From contig JAKJCD010000008.1 of the NCBI GenBank assembly GCA_022706625.1, forward strand, positions 1 to 26,974: a DNA stretch of 26,974 nucleotides, in the 5' to 3' direction. The DNA comes from Bacillota bacterium. Its GTDB lineage: Bacteria; Bacillota; Clostridia; Peptostreptococcales; Anaerovoracaceae. Of the stretch, positions 1-5,904 are shown piece after piece (the first letter of the stretch is position 1; each line of letters starts with the position of its first letter). The notes beneath the pieces were generated by a model, which worked only from the letters and a program-made list of their open reading frames with translations, ran no database searches and had not been told where the DNA came from. The position numbers and the translations under genes were made by a program.

Positions 1-39
1 TTGTCAAAAGCTATAGAAGGAAGAAGGGAATTATGACTA

Positions 40-300
40 TCAAAGCCCTAACTGTTTTTTTGCTGTCTTGATAAGATACTCATATCTTGATTTGGCTGCC
101 ATTATATCGTAAGCGGCGAAGTCGATCAAATCCGGATCGGTGGCTTCATTGAAGCGCCCTTCCGCTAACTTCCACTGTATTTCAGCATCACGGATGCAGG
201 CATAAAGCTTCTCCTCTTCCGTCTGCTCCGGAGGCAAATTCAAAAAATGCCGATACATTTTGTCAGCTACCCCTTTCACTCCGATAAAATCACTATCCAT
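40..300 (-). CDS. yaaL: YaaL-like DUF2508 family protein
   Basis: Small soluble protein of 86 residues with no known biochemical activity. It is recognised by the C-terminal half, where a TDPDLIDFAAYDI stretch (about residues 54-66) is followed by an aromatic-basic segment ending in YEYLIKTAKK; this pattern is typical of YaaL/DUF2508. The protein is probably all helical. In Bacillus subtilis and many Clostridia yaaL sits between recR and bofA in the same direction. Here a bofA-like gene is adjacent but divergent, so the local order has been rearranged. A GAGAGGA ribosome binding site lies upstream of the ATG, at a somewhat long spacing. Family assignment is fairly secure; role unknown. Confidence 0.8.
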   Translation of the reverse strand: MDSDFIGVKGVADKMYRHFLNLPPEQTEEEKLYACIRDAEIQWKLAEGRFNEATDPDLIDFAAYDIMAAKSRYEYLIKTAKKQLGL

Positions 301-348
301 AATCTTAGAATCCTCTCATCTTTTGTCTTCTATTCTATTCATATTCAG

Positions 349-368
349 CATATTTTATACAAAATATG
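349..368. promoter_or_regulatory. Palindrome between divergent yaaL and bofA
   Basis: Perfect 8-bp arms CATATTTT (349-356) and AAAATATG (361-368) flank a 4-bp centre. It lies in the 97-bp divergent intergenic region, where both promoters must also lie. It could be an operator for either gene, or simply AT-rich sequence; no protein can be named. Confidence 0.35.
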
Positions 369-397
369 GACGAAAAGCGTTTAGAGGTGGATAAAAT

Positions 398-670
398 ATG
401 GAAATGAGTACCGAAATAGGTATATTGCTTGCTTACGGATTTGGAATACTCGTATTATACCTTTTGGGATATCTGCTTTTAGTTCCGATCAAATTCCTTT
501 TAAAGCTGCTGTGCAACAGCCTTTTTGGGGGAGTTTTTATCCTGGTGATAAACCGGGTTGCAGATCCATGGGATATACATATACCTTTGAATATTCTGTC
601 TGCAATACTCACGGGCATTCTGGGACTGCCGGGAGCCATACTTCTCCTGATCGCCAACAATTTTTTATAA
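398..670 (+). CDS. bofA: Pro-sigmaK processing inhibitor BofA-family protein
   Basis: Ninety-residue hydrophobic protein with two to three membrane segments (about residues 8-30, 33-52 and 62-88). The C-terminal pattern NILSAILTGILGLPGAILLL, with the LGLPG turn and the hydrophobic end, is the BofA signature. In Bacillus, BofA sits in the outer forespore membrane and holds the SpoIVFB protease inactive until the forespore signals, which delays sigma-K activation. BofA-family genes also occur in Clostridia where the target is less clear, so the role here is inferred. An AGAGGTGG ribosome binding site at 383-390, 7 bp from the ATG at 398, decides the start over the ATG at 404. Its presence suggests a sporulating lineage. 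Confidence 0.8.
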   Translation: MEMSTEIGILLAYGFGILVLYLLGYLLLVPIKFLLKLLCNSLFGGVFILVINRVADPWDIHIPLNILSAILTGILGLPGAILLLIANNFL

Positions 671-673
671 GCA

Positions 674-690
674 GGGCCGAGGCCCGATTT
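674..690 (+). terminator. Possible weak terminator after bofA
   Basis: GGGCC (674-678) and GGCCC (681-685) form a short GC hairpin 3 bp after the bofA stop, followed by GATTTCT. The U-tract is poor, so termination would be inefficient. Confidence 0.35.
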
Positions 691-746
691 CTGAAAAGCG
701 AAACAATTCACAGCAAACTAATTATGTTATGACCGCAAACATGTAG

Positions 747-784
747 TTGCTTGTTTTCAGATAATTAGATAAAATTAATTATCT
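747..784 (+). promoter_or_regulatory. Sigma-A promoter with overlapping dyad (permease gene)
   Basis: TTGCTT (747-752), a 17-bp spacer and TAAAAT (770-775) form a good sigma-A promoter upstream of the permease. A perfect 9-bp inverted repeat, AGATAATTA (759-767) and TAATTATCT (776-784), surrounds the -10 box with 8 bp between the arms. This geometry fits a repressor operator, but the regulator is unknown. Confidence 0.6.
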
Positions 785-832
785 TAAGCTTTTATTTTCT
801 TTTTTTATTCTGTTAAAGGAGGGAAACGCATA

Positions 833-2497
833 ATGAATGAAGTTCAAAAGACAGCCAAAGTGGATGTGGACGAACTGGGCATTAAGAAACACGATCTTAA
901 AGTGCATACGGTCGTATTCATGATTTTCTGTCTTTGCGCTGCCGGGGCATATGGGATCGAAGAGATGATACCCGAATCCGGTCCGGGATTGACTTTAGTC
1001 ATGCTGATCGTGCTGCCGTTTGTCTGGAGTACCCCGCTTGGCTTAGTGGCTTCTGAGCTCGGTTCCGCCAGGCCTCAGGAAGGCGGCTATTACAAATGGG
1101 TGCAGGAGGCTCTCGGAGAATTCTGGGGGTTCCAGGCAGGCTGGTGGAGGACGATTTCCATCTACATTGACAATACGCTGTATGTGATTTTAGCCGGAGG
1201 CTATCTGGCAAACCGCTTTGGATTTGACTGGACGATCGAATTCGCATTCAAGGCAGCGATGATACTCGTATTCACCTATATAAATATCAGAGGCGTCAGG
1301 GATGTTGGCATAGTATCTACCATACTGTCCATTCTGGTAATCGTTGCCTTCGGTATGGTTGCGCTGTGCGGCTTCCTCAACTGGAGTCAGAATCCTTTCA
1401 TACCCTTTACGGCGGATGGAGAGATCTTGGGTCTTTCCGGCATCGGCTTCGCCGACTGGGTCTATTATATCGGAATGGGCATATCCATCGGTATGTGGAT
1501 GTACGCCGGTTATGAATCTATGTCTACTGTGGCCGGGGAAGTGACAAATCCCCAGGTCATCCCCAAAGCCACCATGATCACGGTACCTTTGATCATGATG
1601 GTCTATATTTTCCCGACTATGGGGGGCTTGGCTTCCATGGGAAGATGGGACGAATGGGGCACGGAAGGCGAAGTGGTCGGCTATGCCGATGTGGTGACAA
1701 CCTTCTGGGGAGCAGGCTTCGGCGTTTTCTTCCTTATCGTTGCTGTGCTTGCCCAATGCTCGATATACAATACCTATATAGCTTCCGGATCCAGAGGGTT
1801 CTTCGCCTTGGCTGAGGACAATCTGGCGCCGCCGATTTTGGTCAAAGTTGATAAAAAGCATGGCGTGCCTTATGTTGCTGTGCTTTCGGTAGGCATCGTC
1901 AACCTGATACTATGCATGTTCGCATTTAAAGTTGTCGTGGTCATCGACGTCTTCCTGCTGATTTCGGCCTATGTCATGATCTTCATTTCAGCTTTGATAT
2001 TGAGGAAAAGAATCCCGGAGGAAGAACGTAAATTCAAGATCCCCGGAGGTTACGGCTTCCTCGTACTGATCTGTGTCGTTCCGATTTTTATTGCCTTCAT
2101 AGCATTCTTTATAAACGGCACTAATTACTTTATCGGAGGTATGATCGGCATTGTTTCCGGTCCGATCCTCTACTACATATGGCGGAGGATGTACGGCGGA
2201 CTGACAAAGAAGGATCCCGTCAAGTATCCCGGCAATCCGAAGACAGGCCTTGCCGTGGGGGATGTGAGAAGAATGAGCATTATGTTTGGTATCCTCTCGG
2301 TTATGGGCATCATCGGAAGCTTCTTCCTCCCCTGGTTTGAAGGCGACTGGGGTGATGAATACTACTTAGAAATCTACGGCATTAATGGTTTCCTCGGCAC
2401 TATGCTGCTGTGGATAAAAATCGCTACCATAGCAGCGGTGGCAATAACTATAATATTGGGCATCGTAGCTTCGAAGGTTGAGCCAAAGAAAGCATAA
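833..2497 (+). CDS. APC-superfamily amino-acid permease
   Basis: Predicted cytoplasmic-membrane transporter of 554 residues with 12 to 14 membrane helices. The first helix region contains the small-residue break typical of the APC fold, and the segment around residues 83-104 (EGGYYKWVQEALGEFWGF) matches the conserved E-G-G-Y-x-W-V motif after TM2 in amino-acid permeases. The C-terminus adds helices around residues 485-505 and 525-546 after an amphipathic cytoplasmic linker. It probably imports or exchanges an amino acid or related amine; the substrate cannot be read from sequence. An AAAGGAGGG ribosome binding site (815-823) lies 9 bp before the ATG. It has its own promoter and terminator, so it is likely a single-gene unit. 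Confidence 0.85.
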   Translation: MNEVQKTAKVDVDELGIKKHDLKVHTVVFMIFCLCAAGAYGIEEMIPESGPGLTLVMLIVLPFVWSTPLGLVASELGSARPQEGGYYKWVQEALGEFWGFQAGWWRTISIYIDNTLYVILAGGYLANRFGFDWTIEFAFKAAMILVFTYINIRGVRDVGIVSTILSILVIVAFGMVALCGFLNWSQNPFIPFTADGEILGLSGIGFADWVYYIGMGISIGMWMYAGYESMSTVAGEVTNPQVIPKATMITVPLIMMVYIFPTMGGLASMGRWDEWGTEGEVVGYADVVTTFWGAGFGVFFLIVAVLAQCSIYNTYIASGSRGFFALAEDNLAPPILVKVDKKHGVPYVAVLSVGIVNLILCMFAFKVVVVIDVFLLISAYVMIFISALILRKRIPEEERKFKIPGGYGFLVLICVVPIFIAFIAFFINGTNYFIGGMIGIVSGPILYYIWRRMYGGLTKKDPVKYPGNPKTGLAVGDVRRMSIMFGILSVMGIIGSFFLPWFEGDWGDEYYLEIYGINGFLGTMLLWIKIATIAAVAITIILGIVASKVEPKKA

Positions 2498-2526
2498 TCA
2501 GGTCAACCAAGGATAACAAAACCAAG

Positions 2527-2557
2527 GGCGGTCGCAGCAGCGGCCGCCTCGTTGTTT
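2527..2557 (+). terminator. Rho-independent terminator after the permease
   Basis: Nine-base-pair GC-rich stem (2527-2535 with 2540-2548, one G-U pair), an AGCA tetraloop and the trailing TCGTTGTTT. It lies 29 bp after the permease stop and ends that transcript before the next promoter. Confidence 0.8.
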
Positions 2558-2598
2558 GCAGCCGGGTAAAATCATGAGGTATAAATTCCCGGAGGCTG

Positions 2599-2628
2599 TT
2601 GTGCCGGAAGCCTAAAATGAAGTATAAT
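2599..2628 (+). promoter_or_regulatory. Probable sigma-A promoter for the 284-residue membrane protein
   Basis: A consensus TATAAT (2623-2628) is preceded at 18 bp by a weak TTGTGC (2599-2604). It lies between the permease terminator and the next gene. Confidence 0.5.
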
Positions 2629-2676
2629 AGTTAAGAATATACACCGGATACAGTATTACCGGCGGGGAAGGATAGT

Positions 2677-3531
2677 ATGAGTAAAGTCATCGGGATATTC
2701 GCGTTTTTACTGTTGACACTGCCTTTGACGGGTCTGATGGAATGGCTTGGGGCGGCGGTTTCATCCGGGCTGAAGGGGGAAAAGCCTCCGGGGCTCCTTC
2801 GGGCGGTCATAAAACCGGTTTTACTTTATAGAAAGCCGTGGGGCGAAAGCCCCAAAGAAAAGTTGACGGCATTTTTCCATCTGGCTTTTGCAATGGCCGG
2901 CGGTTCCGTTTTCTTTGCCGGCGGCAGCATAGCCCTTTCTTTTCTTTTGCTGGTTTTTGCTGAGGCTGTAATGGTTTATAAGATCGGTCACAATGAAAGA
3001 GATCCGCTTTCTACAGGATTTGAAAGCGAAACAGCCTCCGCTTCATATTCTGCTTGCCAGCTTTTCTTAGCTGCTGCGGGTTTTTATTGCTTTAATAGAT
3101 TGCTTTATTATAAAGGCAGCTTTCTAGTATCCGGCATTGTGTCGTCTCAAACAGCACCTTCATTTTATATGCCTGCTATGCTGATGGGATTCATCTGGAT
3201 GCTTGTAAACGAATCCGGGATCGGCCTGTCGTCTATTGATAAGAATTGTGAGTATTTGGAAAAGGAGCAGGCTATGTATGAAAGCGGGCGCCGATTCAGG
3301 AAAGCGACTCTTTTCGGGGTCCTGTTCATATTCAACTATGGCGGCACTGTTCTTTCTGCTTTGATTTCCGGCGGGATATGCCTGTTGGTTTGGCTTTTTG
3401 GATTGCTTTTGCATGAGCCTTATTCCCGGCCATGGAATCCCCGGGCAGCTTCTGCGGTTTCTGCAGTTCTTTTGATTGCTTCCTTCATTAATCTGTTTGT
3501 CCTGTTTCAGCTTACGGACGGTCTGCGATAG
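2677..3531 (+). CDS. Unrecognised membrane protein, possibly a remote NuoH/HycD relative
   Basis: I do not firmly recognise this 284-residue protein. It has about seven hydrophobic segments (roughly 5-24, 64-85, 86-102, 126-146, 160-178, 212-238, 257-280). Three spots recall the membrane subunit H/HycD of complex I and group-4 hydrogenases: a basic PPGLLRAVIK stretch near residue 37, a short polar loop after the third helix, and LEKEQAMYESGRRF near residue 193, comparable with the E-x-E-L-x-x-Y-S-G segment of that family. The normally conserved acidic and glycine residues are mostly missing, so this could be coincidence. A GGGGAAGGA ribosome binding site ends 5 bp before the ATG. No other complex I or hydrogenase gene is nearby. 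The 3' end overlaps the convergent citrate synthase gene by 20 bp. Confidence 0.6.
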   Translation: MSKVIGIFAFLLLTLPLTGLMEWLGAAVSSGLKGEKPPGLLRAVIKPVLLYRKPWGESPKEKLTAFFHLAFAMAGGSVFFAGGSIALSFLLLVFAEAVMVYKIGHNERDPLSTGFESETASASYSACQLFLAAAGFYCFNRLLYYKGSFLVSGIVSSQTAPSFYMPAMLMGFIWMLVNESGIGLSSIDKNCEYLEKEQAMYESGRRFRKATLFGVLFIFNYGGTVLSALISGGICLLVWLFGLLLHEPYSRPWNPRAASAVSAVLLIASFINLFVLFQLTDGLR

Positions 3532-4924
3532 GCACGTACTGCTTCGGAGGCTGGGCGTTTATATATGCGGGGCGGACGATCTTGGCCCCGGTGACCAGCT
3601 CTTCTATCCTGTGTGCACACCATCCGGATATCCTAGATGCGGCAAATACCGGGGTTGAAATATCCAGGGGGATGTTCAGGGCACTGTAGACGAACCCCGA
3701 GTAGAGATCCACATTGGCAGGCATGGGTTTTTCCACTCCCTTGATTTCCTGATAGAGCTTTGGACCTTGCTTTTCAATGAAATCGTACAGCATGAAATCA
3801 TCGATCAATCCCTGATCTTCCGCCAGTTTTTTCGCCATTCCCTTAAGCAGGACAGCTCTGGGGTCGGACAATGTATAGACAGCATGGCCAAGACCGTAAA
3901 TCAAGCCGGAACGATCAAAGGCCTCGCCTTTCAAAATTTTAATAAGATATTTCTCAATGCTCTTATAGTTTGTAATGTCTTTCACGTTAGCTTTCAAGTC
4001 ATTGATCATGCTTATAACCTCCACATTGGCTCCTCCGTGTTTAGGGCCTTTCAGAGAGCCTACGGCGGCGGCAATGGCGGAATAGGTGTCTGTGCCTGTG
4101 GAGGTGACCACGTGTGTAACAAAGGTAGAGTTGTTTCCTCCTCCGTGTTCCGCATGAAGGATCATGCTCAGATCCAGTGATTTGGCTTCAATGTCTGAGT
4201 ATTCTCCGGTGGGACGTATCATGCGCAGGATGTTTTCAGCGGTGCTCTTCGAAGGATCAGGATAGTGGAGATGAAGACTTTCGTTATGATAATGGGAACG
4301 TTTCGCCTGAAATCCGTAGGCTATCAAAGAGGGAAAATAGCCGATCAAATCGATGGATTGTCTGAGAACATTAGGTATTGCTAAATTGTCCGCATCATCA
4401 TCATACGAATAAAGGGCAAGTACGCTTCTTGCCAACTTATTCATGACATTGTTGCTGGGCGCAACAAGTATCATATCTCTGGGAAATCCCGGCGGAAGCT
4501 CGCGGCGGGTAGCCAGAACGGCGCAATAATCATCCAGCATCTTGCGATTGGGCAGCTCTCCGAAAAGAAGCAGGTAGCTGGCCTCTTCATAGCCGAAACG
4601 ATTCTCACTGACTACATTGTGGACCAGGTCGTGTATATCTACACCGCGATAGTATAATTTGCCTTCTACCGGCAGCTTTTCATTTTTGTCGTTGATGGTG
4701 TATCCTACTACCTCTCCAACCCTCGTAAGCCCGACTACCACACCTGTTCCGTTGGCATTTCTCAAGCCTCGTTTAACATCGTATTTACTGTATAATCCGC
4801 TCTCGATATGATTATTTCGCAGCAGCTGTTCAGACATTGCCGCAACAAATTCTTTTTCCAGTTGGGACCCTCGTTTCTTTAATTTGCTTTCCATCCTGTT
4901 TACTGTTTTTGTACCCGTTGGCAT
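3512..4924 (-). CDS. gltA: Citrate synthase (Si-type fold)
   Basis: Condenses acetyl-CoA with oxaloacetate to citrate, feeding 2-oxoglutarate and glutamate synthesis in an anaerobe; cytoplasmic. The 470 residues show all three catalytic positions: the HAEH motif with His260, GLGHAVY with His347, and NVDLYSG with Asp406, plus the SLKGPKHGGAN segment at 290-300. An N-terminal extension of about 40 residues makes it longer than minimal bacterial enzymes, as is common in clostridial homologues. 2-Methylcitrate synthase is an alternative, but no methylcitrate-cycle gene is present. The first ATG is chosen because AGGAGGT lies 9 bp upstream (4934-4939, minus strand). A promoter lies at 5038-5066. 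The 3' end runs 20 bp into the convergent membrane protein gene with no terminator between. Confidence 0.93.
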   Translation of the reverse strand: MPTGTKTVNRMESKLKKRGSQLEKEFVAAMSEQLLRNNHIESGLYSKYDVKRGLRNANGTGVVVGLTRVGEVVGYTINDKNEKLPVEGKLYYRGVDIHDLVHNVVSENRFGYEEASYLLLFGELPNRKMLDDYCAVLATRRELPPGFPRDMILVAPSNNVMNKLARSVLALYSYDDDADNLAIPNVLRQSIDLIGYFPSLIAYGFQAKRSHYHNESLHLHYPDPSKSTAENILRMIRPTGEYSDIEAKSLDLSMILHAEHGGGNNSTFVTHVVTSTGTDTYSAIAAAVGSLKGPKHGGANVEVISMINDLKANVKDITNYKSIEKYLIKILKGEAFDRSGLIYGLGHAVYTLSDPRAVLLKGMAKKLAEDQGLIDDFMLYDFIEKQGPKLYQEIKGVEKPMPANVDLYSGFVYSALNIPLDISTPVFAASRISGWCAHRIEELVTGAKIVRPAYINAQPPKQYVPIADRP

Positions 4925-5037
4925 TTAGTCCTTACCTCCTGTCGGTTAAATATTAAAAATGACACTACATCCCGCAGTATCACCGAAAACAGCATTTCCC
5001 TGCTCACGCGATTCAGCGCACTAAACCGCTGAAACGT

Positions 5038-5066
5038 ATTATATAGCAGATATTGTCGGTTTTCAA
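5038..5066 (-). promoter_or_regulatory. Sigma-A promoter of citrate synthase
   Basis: Read on the minus strand, TTGAAA (5066-5061), a 17-bp spacer and a consensus TATAAT (5043-5038) lie about 115 bp upstream of the citrate synthase start. The AGTAGTGAAAACATAAA repeat copy at 5066-5082 abuts the -35 box. Confidence 0.75.
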
Positions 5067-5082
5067 GTAGTGAAAACATAAA
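5066..5082 (+). repeat. 17-bp direct repeat, copy 1
   Basis: AGTAGTGAAAACATAAA occurs here and identically at 5724-5740. The two copies bracket the repeat island between citrate synthase and uvrB. Confidence 0.6.
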
Positions 5083-5215
5083 GTTTGTGTCAAGTAATCT
5101 TTGGCAAAAGTCTCTTATACAATTTCCCTGTTTTTTATGGTTGCAAATCGCATTTATTCCACGGTTCTGTTGACATGGGGCCCCTGACCCTCTGGATTCC
5201 GATTTTTCAGGCAGA

Positions 5216-5246
5216 AGGTGGCAAGGCGGCGCTTTGTTTGCCACCC
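5216..5246 (-). repeat. REP-like palindrome, inverted copy
   Basis: The reverse complement of this stretch reads AGGGTGGCAAACAAAGCG and then a diverged GCCTTGCCACC, matching the two plus-strand copies at 5587-5616 and 5631-5660. The ends GTGGCAA and TTGCCAC are complementary. Confidence 0.65.
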
Positions 5247-5267
5247 TGAGAAAATTAAATTCAAGTT

Positions 5268-5535
5268 CCCGTTGCTTTTGGCTAAAATCTTAAAAGCAAC
5301 GGAATTTCGAGAAGAGTCTGTATTCCGTTGCTTTCAGGGTAGAAAAGGGTAGAAAAAGCCATGAAAAGCAACGGAAATTCATAAAAAAAGCTGTATTCCG
5401 TTGCCTTTTCAACGAAAAAGGCAACGAAGATCGTAGAATTCTTAAAAATCCGTTGCTTTCAGGGTCAAAAATGGTGTGAAAAGCAACGAAAAGCAACAGA
5501 AATTACGAAGAAGGCTGTATTCTGTTGCCTTTCGG
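5268..5535. repeat. Array of degenerate GCAACGG hairpins
   Basis: At least four imperfect units share an AAAGCAACGGAA left arm and a TTCCGTTGC(C)TTT right arm. They sit near 5292-5335, 5364-5409, 5415-5460 and 5489-5533. The first unit has perfect 13-bp arms (5293-5305 and 5322-5334, 16-base loop). Adjacent arms also pair across units, for example 5269-5279 with 5292-5302 and 5399-5409 with 5416-5426. A CTTTCAGGGT tail follows two of the right arms. Open reading frames through the array look like shadows of the repeat rather than genes. Function unknown. Confidence 0.75.
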
Positions 5536-5563
5536 GTTTCCTATCAGAATTTAGGTTTCGTTT

Positions 5564-5588
5564 CAACTGCTTTAGTAATAACGATTAG
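5564..5588 (+). repeat. 25-bp direct repeat, copy 1
   Basis: A 25-base sequence starting CAACTGCTTTAGTAATAACG is repeated exactly at 5671-5695. The copies lie on either side of the two tandem REP-like palindromes. Confidence 0.8.
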
Positions 5589-5616
5589 GGTGGCAAACAA
5601 AGCGTCCCTTTGCCAC
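5587..5616 (+). repeat. REP-like palindrome, copy A
   Basis: A 30-base unit beginning AGGGTGGCAAACAAAGCG and ending CCCTTTGCCAC is repeated without change at 5631-5660, 44 bp on. GTGGCAAA and TTTGCCAC form an 8-bp stem. The shape resembles the short palindromes associated with Y1 (RAYT-type) transposases, but no such gene is in the window. Confidence 0.75.
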
Positions 5617-5630
5617 CTGCCACCTTTGCC

Positions 5631-5660
5631 AGGGTGGCAAACAAAGCGTCCCTTTGCCAC
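5631..5660 (+). repeat. REP-like palindrome, copy B
   Basis: Identical to the 30-base unit at 5587-5616. An extra TTTGCCAC follows directly at 5661-5668. Confidence 0.75.
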
Positions 5661-5670
5661 TTTGCCACAA

Positions 5671-5695
5671 CAACTGCTTTAGTAATAACGATTAG
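5671..5695 (+). repeat. 25-bp direct repeat, copy 2
   Basis: Exact second copy of 5564-5588, offset by 107 bp, immediately after the REP-like pair. Confidence 0.8.
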
Positions 5696-5723
5696 AAATG
5701 TGAGATTGTCTTAAGTTACTGAC

Positions 5724-5740
5724 AGTAGTGAAAACATAAA
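5724..5740 (+). repeat. 17-bp direct repeat, copy 2
   Basis: Exact second copy of AGTAGTGAAAACATAAA at 5066-5082. Confidence 0.6.
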
Positions 5741-5767
5741 CTCGGTGTATACAAATGTCGATGGTCA

Positions 5768-5807
5768 AGAACATATGTTTGACATGCCGCCAGGAATGGA
5801 TTACACT
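5768..5807 (+). promoter_or_regulatory. LexA (SOS) box overlapping the uvrBA promoter
   Basis: AGAACATATGTTTG (5768-5781) fits the Firmicutes LexA operator, with GAAC, an RNRY centre and GTTY. Its right half overlaps a consensus TTGACA -35 box (5779-5784), and TACACT (5802-5807) follows at a 17-bp spacing. A bound repressor would block this promoter, so uvrBA is probably SOS-induced. Confidence 0.75.
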
Positions 5808-5904
5808 ATTAATGTGCGTCTGAAAGGGGACGAGATCGGAAGAGAGGTCCGAGGACGGGCAAAGGGCAGGCTTCGAACATCAACAGGGATGGAGGCGACA
5901 TTTT

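Noticed and set aside
1190..1861. 223-codon minus-strand frame inside the permease gene
   Set aside because: Antisense shadow of a clear membrane transporter; composition is rich in His and Gly with no fold-like pattern.
4900..5244. 114-codon minus-strand frame upstream of citrate synthase
   Set aside because: It covers the citrate synthase promoter and ribosome binding site and a REP-like palindrome, and its translation shows no domain-like pattern.
5268..5660. CRISPR array
   Set aside because: Repeat units differ in length and sequence, spacing is irregular, no unique spacers of constant length exist, and there are no cas genes.
5290..5682. Open frames through the hairpin array on both strands
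   Set aside because: They only translate the DNA repeats and have no ribosome binding site; the repetition is at the nucleotide level.
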